From contig CAYTGR010000034.1 in NCBI GenBank assembly GCA_964437445.1, forward strand, positions 1 through 53,330: 53,330 nucleotides of DNA, in the 5' to 3' direction. Below are positions 1 to 7,518 of this stretch, piece after piece. A program made the translations under genes and the position numbers. Numbering within the stretch: position 1 is the first letter of the stretch; each line of letters opens with the position of its first letter. The notes under the pieces were generated by a model. That model worked only from the letters and a program-made list of their open reading frames with translations. It did no database searches and had not been told where the DNA came from. This stretch comes from CAYTGR01 sp964437445 (lineage in GTDB: Bacteria > Chloroflexota > Anaerolineae > B4-G1 > SLSP01).

Positions 1-8
1 ATGAAAAT

Positions 9-80
9 TGGCTCGTAGTAACGCGCTTCAGCGCGTTGGACGGCGCTAAAGCGCTTGACTACAAGCAAAGCGCTATTTTC
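9..80. repeat. Palindromic intergenic repeat, copy A
   Basis: A nested palindrome lies immediately before the first gene. The outer arms are CGTAGT and ACTAC, and the inner hairpins are GCGCTTCAGCGC and GCGCTAAAGCGC. A close copy occurs at 49323-49380, also followed by a TATTTTC-A-GAGG-type stretch and a lipoprotein start. The arrangement looks like a REP or MITE-type element. It might add a hairpin to the leader of the downstream gene, but no function is shown by the sequence. Confidence 0.6.
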
Positions 81-94
81 AAAGGAGGCCGGGG

Positions 95-1642
95 ATGAAC
101 GGGAAAAGTGCGTGGAGCTTGAGCGCTGTTTTGTTGCTGACCGCCTGTCTGGCCCGGCCGGCACTGCCGCCTCCCCTTGAGACGCCCACCTCGTCACCAA
201 CTGTGACGGCCTCACCGACGGTTACACCACCGACCGCGCTGCCGGTTTTCCCGACCGTGACTTTGCGGGCGGTGGGCACGGCCGAGCCCTCTCCCACGTT
301 GTCCCTCACGTCCACACCCGTCCCGGTGGGAACGGCTTCCCCCGCCGAGACTCCGGTCACGCCGGCGGGGACCGCGCCGCCACTGGCCGCTCTCCCGCAG
401 GCTTACGAGACCCATGTGACGGTGCTTACCTACGATTACGCTGCCGGTTTTCAGAGCACGGCCCCCGATGACTCCATCTACCCCTATCCCCGCCTGGACT
501 TCTCACGGGTCGGGCCGCCGGTCCCCCGGACCTACCGGGCACTGGTGCTGGAGAATGACTACGTCGCGTTGACCGTGTTGCCGGAATTGGGGGGGCGGCT
601 CTACCGCTGGTTGGATAAAACGACCGGCCGCGAGCTGCTCTATCAGAATCCGGTGGTCAAGCCGACCAGTTGGGGGTACCGGGGGTGGTGGCTGGCCGCC
701 GGTGGCGTGGAATGGGCTTTTCCGGTGGAGGAGCACGGCTTGAACGAGTGGCGGCCCTGGCAAAGTGAGTGGCTGTCCGGGCCGGATTGGCGCGGCCTCC
801 GGGTTTGGGACACCGACGACCACACCGGCCTGCAAGTGGAGGTGACGCTGCGGCTCTATGCCGGGCGCAGCGACTTGAGTGTCCGGCCTCGCATCAGCAA
901 CCCGACAGCTGCGGCCCAATCCTTTCAATTCTGGAGCAACGCGATGGTGACGGTGGGCGGCGGCAGTGCGCCCTCCGGGGCACTGCGTTTCTGGTTGCCC
1001 ACCGATCAGGTGACGGTCCATTCTACCGGTGATGGGTCGCTGCCCGGACCGGACGGGACGCTGGCCTGGCCGCTTCACAACGGGCGGGATTTCAGCCGGT
1101 ACGCCGAGTGGCATCAATATCTGGGGTTGTTTGCGACGCAGGCACGGGGAGCGGTCGGCCTCTACGACGAGGCGGCCGATCAGGGGCTGGTGCGCACCTA
1201 TCCGCCGGAGGTGGCGCGTGGCGTGAAGCTCTTCGGCCTGGGTGATTTGCCGGCCTCCCTTTACACCGACGGCGAAAGCCGTTACCTGGAACTTTGGGGG
1301 GGCTACACGCGCACTTTTTGGGATTATGCCACGCTGCCGGCCGGCGGTGCGGTCGCCTGGGAAGAGCACTGGTACCCGGTCAGCGGCATCGGCGGGCTGG
1401 GGTGGGCCGACCGGCAGCTGGCAGCCGGGTTGACGGTAACGGCGGAGGGGGTCGTGGTGGGCCTGGCGGCACCGGCCGCGACTCAGGCGCGGCTGATGCT
1501 GTGGCAGGGTGATACAGCGGTTGCCGAGTGGGAGACCGCTGTGGGGCCGGGCGTTCCTTTTCGTCAGAGCTACACCGGTAGCGGGAACGCTTGGCGCCTC
1601 CAGGTCTGGCAAGCGGGGACACTGGTCGCGCAGCTTCCCTGA
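95..1642 (+). CDS. Lipoprotein with DUF5107-like (galactose-mutarotase fold) domain
   Basis: A 515-residue predicted lipoprotein. A short hydrophobic leader ends in the lipobox LLTAC (Cys18), so it should be anchored to the outside of the cytoplasmic membrane. A Thr/Pro/Ser-rich stalk follows to about residue 100. The globular part resembles DUF5107 proteins, which share the beta-sandwich of aldose mutarotases and glycan-binding domains; the segment LPELGGRLYRW near residue 165 is typical. The start is supported by a strong AAAGGAGG eight bases before the ATG. Convergent with holA, with only 13 bases between the stops. Substrate unknown; a sugar-binding or carbohydrate-processing surface role is inference. 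Confidence 0.75.
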   Translation: MNGKSAWSLSAVLLLTACLARPALPPPLETPTSSPTVTASPTVTPPTALPVFPTVTLRAVGTAEPSPTLSLTSTPVPVGTASPAETPVTPAGTAPPLAALPQAYETHVTVLTYDYAAGFQSTAPDDSIYPYPRLDFSRVGPPVPRTYRALVLENDYVALTVLPELGGRLYRWLDKTTGRELLYQNPVVKPTSWGYRGWWLAAGGVEWAFPVEEHGLNEWRPWQSEWLSGPDWRGLRVWDTDDHTGLQVEVTLRLYAGRSDLSVRPRISNPTAAAQSFQFWSNAMVTVGGGSAPSGALRFWLPTDQVTVHSTGDGSLPGPDGTLAWPLHNGRDFSRYAEWHQYLGLFATQARGAVGLYDEAADQGLVRTYPPEVARGVKLFGLGDLPASLYTDGESRYLELWGGYTRTFWDYATLPAGGAVAWEEHWYPVSGIGGLGWADRQLAAGLTVTAEGVVVGLAAPAATQARLMLWQGDTAVAEWETAVGPGVPFRQSYTGSGNAWRLQVWQAGTLVAQLP

Positions 1643-1655
1643 CCGGAGCGGGCGC

Positions 1656-2603
1656 TTACAGGCGGGTCAACTGGGCCACCAGTAGATCTAACGCTGCCTC
1701 GGCTGAGAGCGCGCCGCGTTTGATGGCAAGATCGGCCTCCAGGAGCAGCTGGTAGGCCTGGCGGAGCTGCTCCGGTGTAAAATAGGTGCTCTGCGCCCGC
1801 ACTTTTTTGGCGACGAACGGGTGCAACCGCAGCTGCTGGGCGATCTCGCTCTCGGCGTTATGCCGGTCGGCCAGCCAGCGTACCTGAATCAGCAGCCGGA
1901 ATTGCCGGACGACCATCCCGAAGATCCCTAACGGGTTTTCCCCTGTCTCTAACAGCCGGTGGAGATGGCGGCTGGCGGTTGGGGCCTGGCGCTGACCGAC
2001 CGCATCCACCAGGTCAAACATGACGTTGGCGCTGGTGACGTAGGTGACCAGGGTTTGGACATCCTCGGCCGTGATCGGGCCGGCGTCGCCCCGGTAAGTC
2101 AGGATCTTCTGAAGCTCCTGATCCAGCAGGCGCAGATCGGGGCCGAGCGCCTGGGCCAACAGAGCCACGGCCGCGGGCTGGATGGTCGTGCCGTGATGCC
2201 GGGCGCGTTTTTGGATCCAATCGGGCAGGCTTTTGAGGTCGGGCAGCGGGAACGCCTGGGCTTTGAGGCCCTCCACCCGCTGCAGCGGGTGCTTCTCCGG
2301 CACCAGCGCCCCTTCCACGAAGATCAGCCAGGTGGTAGATGGCAGGCGGGGAATCGTCTCCAGGATTTCCTTGGTTCCCCGCTCGTTACTTTTGCCGCCG
2401 AGGGCGTTGCGCACGACGACCACGCGGACGTCAGCCAGGAAGGGAATCGCCCCGCCGGCCTGCCAGAGCGCCCCTGGGGGCAGCGGTGGTTCCAGCGTTT
2501 CAGTGTTCAGCCGGACCAGGTCGGGAGGACCGGCCTTGTGGAGCCATTGCCCTAAGGTTTCCTCTCGTTCCAGATCGTTAGGCCCGTGCAGGAGAACGAG
2601 CAT
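1656..2603 (-). CDS. holA: DNA polymerase III subunit delta
   Basis: Delta subunit of the clamp loader, which opens the beta sliding clamp during replication. The protein of about 315 residues starts MLVLLHGPNDLERE and shows the HolA order: a degenerate AAA+ fold without a working Walker A, then a helical C-terminal collar domain (LLDQELQKI, then GMVVRQFRLLIQVRWL). The ATG at 2603 is chosen because AAAGGAG lies just upstream and homology begins there; the frame is open further upstream, but that part encodes nothing recognisable. It overlaps the end of the DUF6391 gene by 26 bases, so it is probably translated from the sortase-DUF6391-holA transcript. Confidence 0.9.
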   Translation of the reverse strand: MLVLLHGPNDLEREETLGQWLHKAGPPDLVRLNTETLEPPLPPGALWQAGGAIPFLADVRVVVVRNALGGKSNERGTKEILETIPRLPSTTWLIFVEGALVPEKHPLQRVEGLKAQAFPLPDLKSLPDWIQKRARHHGTTIQPAAVALLAQALGPDLRLLDQELQKILTYRGDAGPITAEDVQTLVTYVTSANVMFDLVDAVGQRQAPTASRHLHRLLETGENPLGIFGMVVRQFRLLIQVRWLADRHNAESEIAQQLRLHPFVAKKVRAQSTYFTPEQLRQAYQLLLEADLAIKRGALSAEAALDLLVAQLTRL

Positions 2604-3108
2604 CCAGGCTCCTTTGCCGGGTGTTGATACGGATACGCCGGAGACGTCCCTGGTCCTGGGTGAAAATAGAGGCGATTTCGAGGGTGCCGATCTCAGCGTC
2701 GGTGGTGATCGCAGTCTGGAGCCAGACACCTAACGGGCGGGCCAGGGCCAGCAGCAGGGCGTTGAGCAGGATCGCCTGCGGCAGTCGTTCCAGCCGACGG
2801 CGCAGGGGCCGTTGGTCCACGCCCAACGTCAGCAGCGTGCCGGCGGTAGTCAGCGTTGCCGCCGTGACCAGATTAGTCCCACAGTTCGGGTGGATGGCCA
2901 GCTCACTCCGGCCGGCCCGGAGCAGGCTGAGCGCTTCCATGACGGCCGGGACGACCTGCTCGGTGGAAAGATTGGTGAAGAGCGTATACCCTTGTACTCC
3001 GGAGAAGCCGGCCACCTGGGCGTGAGCATACTGCCGGCTGAGGAGGTGGATGGTGGCATGTTCCAGGGCGTGGTTGCGGCGGATACGCCGTAGTAGAGTA
3101 GCGATCAT
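2578..3108 (-). CDS. DUF6391 family protein
   Basis: A 176-residue protein with the conserved N-terminal block RRNHALEHATIHLLS (about residues 9-23), which I associate with DUF6391, a family of unknown function. Glycine- and threonine-rich hydrophobic stretches follow (about 75-98 and 110-132) that could be two membrane segments. The start has GGAGATT seven bases before the ATG. It begins three bases after the sortase stop and overlaps holA, so the three genes look co-transcribed. No function can be assigned; the His-Glu-His cluster could bind metal, which is speculation. Confidence 0.7.
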   Translation of the reverse strand: MIATLLRRIRRNHALEHATIHLLSRQYAHAQVAGFSGVQGYTLFTNLSTEQVVPAVMEALSLLRAGRSELAIHPNCGTNLVTAATLTTAGTLLTLGVDQRPLRRRLERLPQAILLNALLLALARPLGVWLQTAITTDAEIGTLEIASIFTQDQGRLRRIRINTRQRSLDARSPARA

Positions 3109-3111
3109 GGT

Positions 3112-3999
3112 TCAATCTCCTTCAGGGATCGTATCAGGCAATGAGTTGGGGAAGGCGATGACAACCAGGCGGTTGCGCAGGCTACCGTAAGGATGGCAGG
3201 TGACTAAGGTCAGACGTTCGTCCGCGGTCGGCTGGATGTATTGGGCATTGCGCAGGCGGACCTCTAACGGCTGTCCGGCTTCGGGCAGGATGTACATTTC
3301 CCGCACTGTGTAAGCATAGGTTTCACCATTTTCCCCATCCACCAGGATGAGGGCTCCTGGGTTCAACTTATAAAGATCCCGAAAAACCTCACCCTTGGTG
3401 GTGTTGTGGCCGTTGAGCACGGTGTTCCCTCCTGCGTGCAACAAGGCGGAGGTGTTGTGCCAGCCGGCCGCTTTGTAATCGGGCACCTTCCAAATGGCTT
3501 GCAATTGCCCGTTGACGTCTACAGTTTCCACTTCAGTGGCAATGACCGGCGCCTCCAGGCGCAGGGCGGGGATGCGGAGGCGGGTTGGAGCAGTGCCGGA
3601 GAAGAGGGGGGTAGGGGGCGGGGAACTTTGCTCCACCGGCAGCGGGGTAGGGGTAGGAGGGAGAGCGGTAGGAGTAGGGGGCGGGGAACTTTGCTCCGCC
3701 GGCAGGGGGGTAGGGGGGAGAGGAAGAGGAGTAGGAGTAAAGGGCGTAGGAGAAGCGCTGGGCGTGGCGGTTACCACCGTAGCCGGCTCGTCCCCGTTCG
3801 TGAACGGCAGCAAGGGCGCGGCGGTGCTGTCGGGCCTGGCTGCCGCCAGTTGGGGAGCCACAGGGATCTGATGGGTGCGCAAGGCGCTGTCTATGTAAGG
3901 ATAGAGTTCTGCCAGATCAGCAATGAGCCCTGCTCCAAACACTATGATCCCGGTTACCATCAAGAAGGTTGCCAGTCTTAACTGTTTTATCTGCATCAT
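3112..3999 (-). CDS. Sortase family transpeptidase with Pro/Thr-rich stalk
   Basis: A membrane-anchored sortase of about 295 residues. There is an N-terminal membrane helix (LATFLMVTGIIVFGAGLIA), a Pro/Thr-rich linker of about 70 residues, and a C-terminal sortase barrel. The catalytic triad is visible: His198 in LNGHN, Cys268 in TLVTCHP, and probably Arg277 in LRNRLVV. Sortases cleave a C-terminal sorting signal and join the protein to a nucleophile on the cell surface. The linker contains a 63-bp in-frame duplication. ATG 3999 or 3996 fits best, because a frame extension to 4050 would overlap the promoter. No LPXTG-like substrate was recognised in the window. Confidence 0.85.
   Translation of the reverse strand: MMQIKQLRLATFLMVTGIIVFGAGLIADLAELYPYIDSALRTHQIPVAPQLAAARPDSTAAPLLPFTNGDEPATVVTATPSASPTPFTPTPLPLPPTPLPAEQSSPPPTPTALPPTPTPLPVEQSSPPPTPLFSGTAPTRLRIPALRLEAPVIATEVETVDVNGQLQAIWKVPDYKAAGWHNTSALLHAGGNTVLNGHNTTKGEVFRDLYKLNPGALILVDGENGETYAYTVREMYILPEAGQPLEVRLRNAQYIQPTADERLTLVTCHPYGSLRNRLVVIAFPNSLPDTIPEGD
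3611..3713. repeat. 63-bp-spaced duplication in the sortase stalk
   Basis: A block of about 40 bases (3611-3650) recurs almost unchanged at 3674-3713, in the same frame 63 bases apart. It encodes a Pro/Thr-rich unit around EQSSPPPTP twice. This is a recent in-frame expansion of the linker between membrane helix and catalytic domain. Confidence 0.75.
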
Positions 4000-4021
4000 T
4001 TGCCCCCACGTTATGGAGACT

Positions 4022-4050
4022 ATTATACCCGGCTTCAAGACAAGAGGCAA
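4022..4050 (-). promoter_or_regulatory. Promoter of the sortase-DUF6391-holA operon
   Basis: On the minus strand TTGCCT (4045-4050) is followed after 17 bases by TATAAT (4022-4027). The -10 lies about 22 bases before the sortase ATG, leaving a very short leader. Confidence 0.75.
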
Positions 4051-4093
4051 TGGAGCGGCCCCCCTGGGGGCGTTTCAAGCGGGGGAAATTTTA

Positions 4094-4131
4094 GGGGGTG
4101 GGCGCAGCCGGCTGCGCCCACCCCCTTTTTT
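4094..4131. terminator. Perfect 32-base palindrome with T-run
   Basis: Positions 4094-4109 and 4110-4125 are exact reverse complements (GGGGGTGGGCGCAGCC and its complement), followed on the plus strand by TTTTTT. It lies between the end of the minus-strand hpt gene and the sortase promoter. It can stop minus-strand transcription from hpt only weakly, because on that strand the T-run is poor. It shares the core GGGCGCAG/CTGCGCCC with the hairpin at 18547-18575. Confidence 0.6.
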
Positions 4132-4213
4132 CTTCAAGTCAAGCTGACGCCGTGTAATTCCCCGGACTTCCTGGAATGGCAGCCCGGGCAGAACCGTGCC
4201 CCGCAGTGTTGAG

Positions 4214-4762
4214 TTACAGGCCGACCACTTCCGGTTTCAGGACGCCGATGAAGGAGAGGTTGCGGTATTCTTCGGCGTAATCCAGGCCGTAACCGACCAC
4301 GAATTCGTCGGGCACTTCAAAGCCCACGAAATCCACCGGCACTTCCAACTCACGTCGGCTGGGTTTGCTCAGCAGCGTGACCACGCGCAGGGAGGCCGGT
4401 TTGCGGGTGGCCAGGTTGCGGAGGATGTAATCCAAGGTGTGGCCGGTATCAATGATATCCTCCACAATGATGACGTGGCGGTTCTGGATGTTGGTCTCCA
4501 GGTCCAGCAGGATGCGCACCACGCCACTGCTTTTGGTGGAGCGCCCGTAGCTGGAGACGACCATGAAATCCACCTCGTGGCGGAATTCCAGATGGCGGGT
4601 CAGATCGGCCAGAAACATGAAGGCACCCTTCAGGATGCAGATTAACAGGGGGCGGTCGGGGTCGCTGTACTGTTGGTTCATCTGGGCCCCGATCTCTGCA
4701 ATGCGGGCCTGGAGGGTCTCTTCAGAGACCAGTACTTTGGCGATATCATCATACATGGACAT
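4214..4762 (-). CDS. hpt: Hypoxanthine phosphoribosyltransferase, copy 1
   Basis: Purine salvage enzyme that transfers phosphoribosyl from PRPP to hypoxanthine or guanine, giving IMP or GMP. The 182 residues match the family length. Visible motifs are LKG (44-46), the PRPP loop VEDIIDTGHTL (100-110), Lys133 in LLSKP, and the base-binding segment VDFVGFEVPDEFVVGYGLDY (143-162). AAGGAGG sits six bases before the ATG. It is directly downstream of a second, diverged hpt, with 102 bases between them and no clear terminator, so both may be on one message. Confidence 0.92.
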   Translation of the reverse strand: MSMYDDIAKVLVSEETLQARIAEIGAQMNQQYSDPDRPLLICILKGAFMFLADLTRHLEFRHEVDFMVVSSYGRSTKSSGVVRILLDLETNIQNRHVIIVEDIIDTGHTLDYILRNLATRKPASLRVVTLLSKPSRRELEVPVDFVGFEVPDEFVVGYGLDYAEEYRNLSFIGVLKPEVVGL

Positions 4763-4864
4763 GGGCTACCTCCTTCAATCAATCAGACTGAAACATGCGC
4801 CAGGTATCAGGCTCCCGTGGCCTGATGGGCCGCACAAGCAAGGTGGCAAGACGGCCGCTTGCTG

Positions 4865-5425
4865 TTATTTTTGATAGACTCGCGGTTTCAACGCCGCGAT
4901 GTAGGGCAAGGTGCGGAAGCGATCAGAATAATCCAAACCGTAGCCGACGACCCAGACATCCGGGATCTCAAAGCCGAGGTAATCCACCGCGACCTCCACC
5001 TTCCGGCGCTCTGGCTTGCTGAGCAGGACGCAGGTCCGCAGCGAGGCCGGGTTGCGCGCTTTGAAGATGCGCTGGAGGTAGTGCAGGGTATAGCCGGTAT
5101 CCAGGATATCTTCCACGATGAGAATATGCCGTCCGCTGAGGTCGGCCCGGGTGTCCATGATCAACCGCACCGAGCCGGTGGTTTCGGCCGAGTCGGCGTA
5201 GGTGGAAAGTGCGATGAAGTCTACCCGGTGCGGCACGTTCAGGCGACGGGTCAAGTCGGCCAGGAAGATAAAGGAGCCTTTCAAGACGCCGACCAGGATG
5301 AAGTCTTCGTTGCGTATCCCGGCATAATCGGCACTGATCCGGTCGGCCAGCTCCTGGACCCGTTGCTGGATCGTTGCTTCGTCTAACAAAACCCGCTCTA
5401 CCGAATCGGGCAGGGATAGACCCAT
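4865..5425 (-). CDS. hpt: Hypoxanthine phosphoribosyltransferase, copy 2
   Basis: A second 186-residue phosphoribosyltransferase with the same fold and motifs: LKG (48-50), the PRPP loop VEDILDTGYTL (104-114), Lys138 in LLSKP and VGYGLDY (160-166). It is clearly paralogous to the downstream copy, yet the two differ at most non-motif positions. In the base-pocket segment this copy has PDVWVV where the other has PDEFVV, so base preference (hypoxanthine, guanine or xanthine) may differ; that is inference. The start is supported by AAGGAGATGTCACC before the ATG. Confidence 0.9.
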   Translation of the reverse strand: MGLSLPDSVERVLLDEATIQQRVQELADRISADYAGIRNEDFILVGVLKGSFIFLADLTRRLNVPHRVDFIALSTYADSAETTGSVRLIMDTRADLSGRHILIVEDILDTGYTLHYLQRIFKARNPASLRTCVLLSKPERRKVEVAVDYLGFEIPDVWVVGYGLDYSDRFRTLPYIAALKPRVYQK

Positions 5426-5483
5426 GGTGACATCTCCTTAAACTAAACTAATAAAACTAAAGATCGTTCTTGGTTAAATAGCT

Positions 5484-5570
5484 CGGTTGCCACCTGCACC
5501 GCCAGCAATCATGGACGACTGACCACCGGCGGTTAAGGAGGGGTGGTCTGCGGTCAGTGGTCAAAAGAGC
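5484..5570. repeat. GTGGTC-rich dispersed repeat, copy 1 (inverted)
   Basis: Contains GACGACTGACCACCGGCGGTTAA and GGTGGTCTGCGGTCAGTGGTC. This is the same word set, in the opposite orientation, as the repeats at 14745-14838 and 29518-29610. It runs into the 3' end of the thymidine kinase gene. Confidence 0.55.
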
Positions 5571-6162
5571 GAAGGGCCTTACCAGGGTGCCCAGGGACGA
5601 CGTGACAGCCCCGGCAGCGGGCTTCGTACACCTCGCTGGCCCCAACCAGGACGATGGGATCGTCGTAATGGGCTGGCTGGCCGTTGATTAACCGCTGTGA
5701 GCGGCTGGCCGGACCGCCGCAGACGACACAGATGGCCTGGAGTTTATCCACCTTTTCCGCGACCGCCAGCAGCTGCGGGATGGGGCCAAACGGTTCACCG
5801 CGGAAGTCCATATCCAGCCCGGCACAGATGACCCGTTTGCCCTGACCGGCTAGCTCCTGGCACAGGGCGACCACGCTGGCATCAAAGAACTGCACTTCGT
5901 CAATGGCGATCACCGTGGCGGCGGGATCCACCAGCTCGCGCAGCTCGGCGGCCGAATTGACCGGGATGGCGTGGGTTTGCAGGCCGTTGTGTGAGGCTAC
6001 GGCTCCCTCGCTGTAACGCTGGTCAATGGCAGGTTTGAAGACCTGCACTTTCTGGCGGGCTATTTGCGCGCGGTGGATCCGGCGGATCAGCTCCTCAGTT
6101 TTGCCGCTGAACATGCTGCCGCAGATGACTTCAATCCAACCGGTGCTGGGGACACTGTACAC
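5554..6162 (-). CDS. tdk: Thymidine kinase
   Basis: Type II thymidine kinase that phosphorylates thymidine with ATP for dTTP salvage. It shows the P-loop GSMFSGKT, the magnesium-binding AIDEVQFFD segment, and the zinc-binding pairs CVVC and CRGC of the lasso domain. About 202 residues, the normal length. The start is best placed at GTG 6162, because GGGAGGA lies eight bases before it; an upstream in-frame TTG would overlap that ribosome-binding site. It lies upstream of the two hpt genes in the same orientation, so this looks like a salvage cluster. Confidence 0.9.
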   Translation of the reverse strand: MYSVPSTGWIEVICGSMFSGKTEELIRRIHRAQIARQKVQVFKPAIDQRYSEGAVASHNGLQTHAIPVNSAAELRELVDPAATVIAIDEVQFFDASVVALCQELAGQGKRVICAGLDMDFRGEPFGPIPQLLAVAEKVDKLQAICVVCGGPASRSQRLINGQPAHYDDPIVLVGASEVYEARCRGCHVVPGHPGKALRSFDH

Positions 6163-6275
6163 AGGACTTCCTCCCAAAATAAAAATGGGGATCAGGGAGT
6201 AGGGATTGAGGGAAAAACTCCCCGTCCCTTAACGGGCTGGCTCAAAAGTGCGTAGGATATAGGTTTATAAGAAAC

Positions 6276-6309
6276 AAAAAAGGGCAGGGTAGTTATCCCT
6301 GCCCTTTTT
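6276..6309. terminator. Bidirectional Rho-independent terminator after rpmE
   Basis: GGGCAGGG and CCCTGCCC pair around a seven-base loop, flanked by AAAAAA on the left and TTTTT on the right, so it works on either strand. It closes the rplU-rpmA-rpmE operon and separates it from tdk. Confidence 0.88.
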
Positions 6310-6316
6310 GTGCAGT

Positions 6317-6796
6317 TTAGGCCGCTTGGGCGATGGCCTCGTCGCCGGGGAGGACAAACCCCCGCCCGCGCAAGATCTTTTTCAAGTCGGCCAACGCTTT
6401 CAGGCCGAAGCCTTTGATGTCGGTCAGGCCGGCATCGCCCTGCTCTTCCAGCCGCTTGAGGATGTCGGCCACTTTGAGCAGGCCGGCTTCCCGCAGGGCC
6501 GTTTCCGCGCGCGGATTGAGCCCCAGCTCGGCCACGGCAACCTCGGGTGAGACCCGCTGAGCCTTGCGGCGTTCAACATCGCGGATGGCGTCTTCGCGGG
6601 CCGACAGCCGGCGCATGAAGCGATCAACCTGCCCTTCGGTGTCAACGATGCGCTGCTCACCGGTGAAGAAGGGGTGGCATTTGGAGCAGACATCCACCTT
6701 CATCTCTTTGACGGTGGAGCCGACTGTCCAGACATTGCCGCAGGCGCAGATGACCTTAGCGTCAGGATACCATTTGGGGTGGATCTTGGGTTTCAT
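6317..6796 (-). CDS. rpmE: Ribosomal protein L31 fused to an alphaCTD-like domain
   Basis: Residues 1 to about 68 are a zinc-type bacterial L31, with ligands C17, C19, C37 and C40 and the signature CSKCHPFFTG. A normal L31 ends near residue 66-70. This protein continues to 159. Residues about 84-150 resemble the C-terminal domain of RNA polymerase alpha: ELGLNPRAETALREAGL, then DIKGFGLKALADLKKIL, with the expected helix-hairpin-helix spacing. The charged linker (70-83) shows no sign of a frameshift. It overlaps rpmA by four bases (ATGA) and ends at a strong terminator. The extra domain could bind DNA or RNA, or touch RNA polymerase; that is inference. Confidence 0.88.
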   Translation of the reverse strand: MKPKIHPKWYPDAKVICACGNVWTVGSTVKEMKVDVCSKCHPFFTGEQRIVDTEGQVDRFMRRLSAREDAIRDVERRKAQRVSPEVAVAELGLNPRAETALREAGLLKVADILKRLEEQGDAGLTDIKGFGLKALADLKKILRGRGFVLPGDEAIAQAA

Positions 6797-7053
6797 GCCT
6801 GCTGCTCCTCTACCAGATCCACGCTGACCCGTTTGTGGCCGTGCACCTGGTCGTAACGCACCTGACCATCGGCCAGCGCAAACAAAGTGAAATCTTTCCC
6901 CATGCCGACATTCGCCCCAGGTTTGATGCTCATCCCGACCTGGCGCACGAGAATGTGGCCGGCCAACACCAGCTCGCCCCCGTATTTCTTGACGCCCCGG
7001 CGCTGCGCTCTACTGTCGCGGCCGTTGACGCTGCCACTCTTTTTGCGTGCCAT
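6793..7053 (-). CDS. rpmA: Ribosomal protein L27
   Basis: Large-subunit protein near the peptidyl transferase centre. The 86 residues begin MARKKSGSVNGRDSRAQRRG and include the conserved LVRQVGMSIKPGANVGMGKD, so the flexible N-terminal arm that reaches the P site is present without an Obg-type leader. It starts five bases after the rplU stop and overlaps rpmE by ATGA, which implies translational coupling. Confidence 0.95.
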   Translation of the reverse strand: MARKKSGSVNGRDSRAQRRGVKKYGGELVLAGHILVRQVGMSIKPGANVGMGKDFTLFALADGQVRYDQVHGHKRVSVDLVEEQQA

Positions 7054-7058
7054 GCTTT

Positions 7059-7376
7059 TTACGCTCCCTTCACAATCTCATCCACGTGCAGACGCATCAA
7101 AGTCTGGCGATGCCCCTGGTGACGGCGGTACCGCTCCTTGGGCTTGTATTTGAAGATGGTGATTTTGGGGCCGCGGAATTCCTCTACGATGGTGGCGAGC
7201 ACTTTAGCGCCGGCCACCGTAGGTTGCCCTACCTGCACATTTTCACCATCCGCCAGTAGATAGACTTCTTCCAACGTGATTTGTGTACCTACTTCATGGG
7301 GGAGCCGCTCTACCACGAGCTCTTCTCCTGCCACGGCTTTATACTGGTGCGTACCGGATTTAATGACTGCGTACAC
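7059..7376 (-). CDS. rplU: Ribosomal protein L21
   Basis: The 105-residue 23S rRNA-binding protein that heads the conserved rplU-rpmA order. It starts MYAVIKSGTHQYKAVAGEE and retains GAKVLATIVEEFRGPKITIFKYKPKERYRRHQGHRQ, typical of the family C-terminus. The start is GTG 7376, with GAGGAGG just upstream. A near-consensus promoter and a hairpin leader precede it. Confidence 0.96.
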   Translation of the reverse strand: MYAVIKSGTHQYKAVAGEELVVERLPHEVGTQITLEEVYLLADGENVQVGQPTVAGAKVLATIVEEFRGPKITIFKYKPKERYRRHQGHRQTLMRLHVDEIVKGA

Positions 7377-7405
7377 GATGCCTCCTCAACCCTTACACAA
7401 TAGAG

Positions 7406-7427
7406 AGCCGCCCCTTACGGGTCGGCT
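7406..7427 (-). promoter_or_regulatory. Hairpin in the rplU leader
   Basis: On the transcript AGCCG-A-CCC pairs with GGG-CGGCT around a short loop, between the promoter and the L21 ribosome-binding site. Ribosomal operons often carry autoregulatory leaders, but this one matches no class I can name. Confidence 0.4.
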
Positions 7428-7435
7428 ACGAGGGG

Positions 7436-7463
7436 ATTATAACCGGCTTAAGAAATTTGTCAA
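7436..7463 (-). promoter_or_regulatory. Near-consensus promoter of rplU-rpmA-rpmE
   Basis: TTGACA (7458-7463), 16 bases, TATAAT (7436-7441), all on the minus strand. Both hexamers are perfect. It lies about 60 bases before the GTG start of rplU. Confidence 0.88.
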
Positions 7464-7518
7464 TCCTGGCCCCTCGCTTCATGCCGGACTATCGCCTTTA
7501 AAAGACACGGGCGCTCAA

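Noticed and set aside
1656..2603. Long open frames opposite or beside real genes, such as 1959-2555 plus
   Set aside because: Antisense frames are common in GC-rich DNA; this one lies fully within holA, which has clear family identity.
7377..7435. T-box or riboswitch before rplU
   Set aside because: Only one small hairpin is visible and none of the conserved motifs of known riboswitches was recognised.
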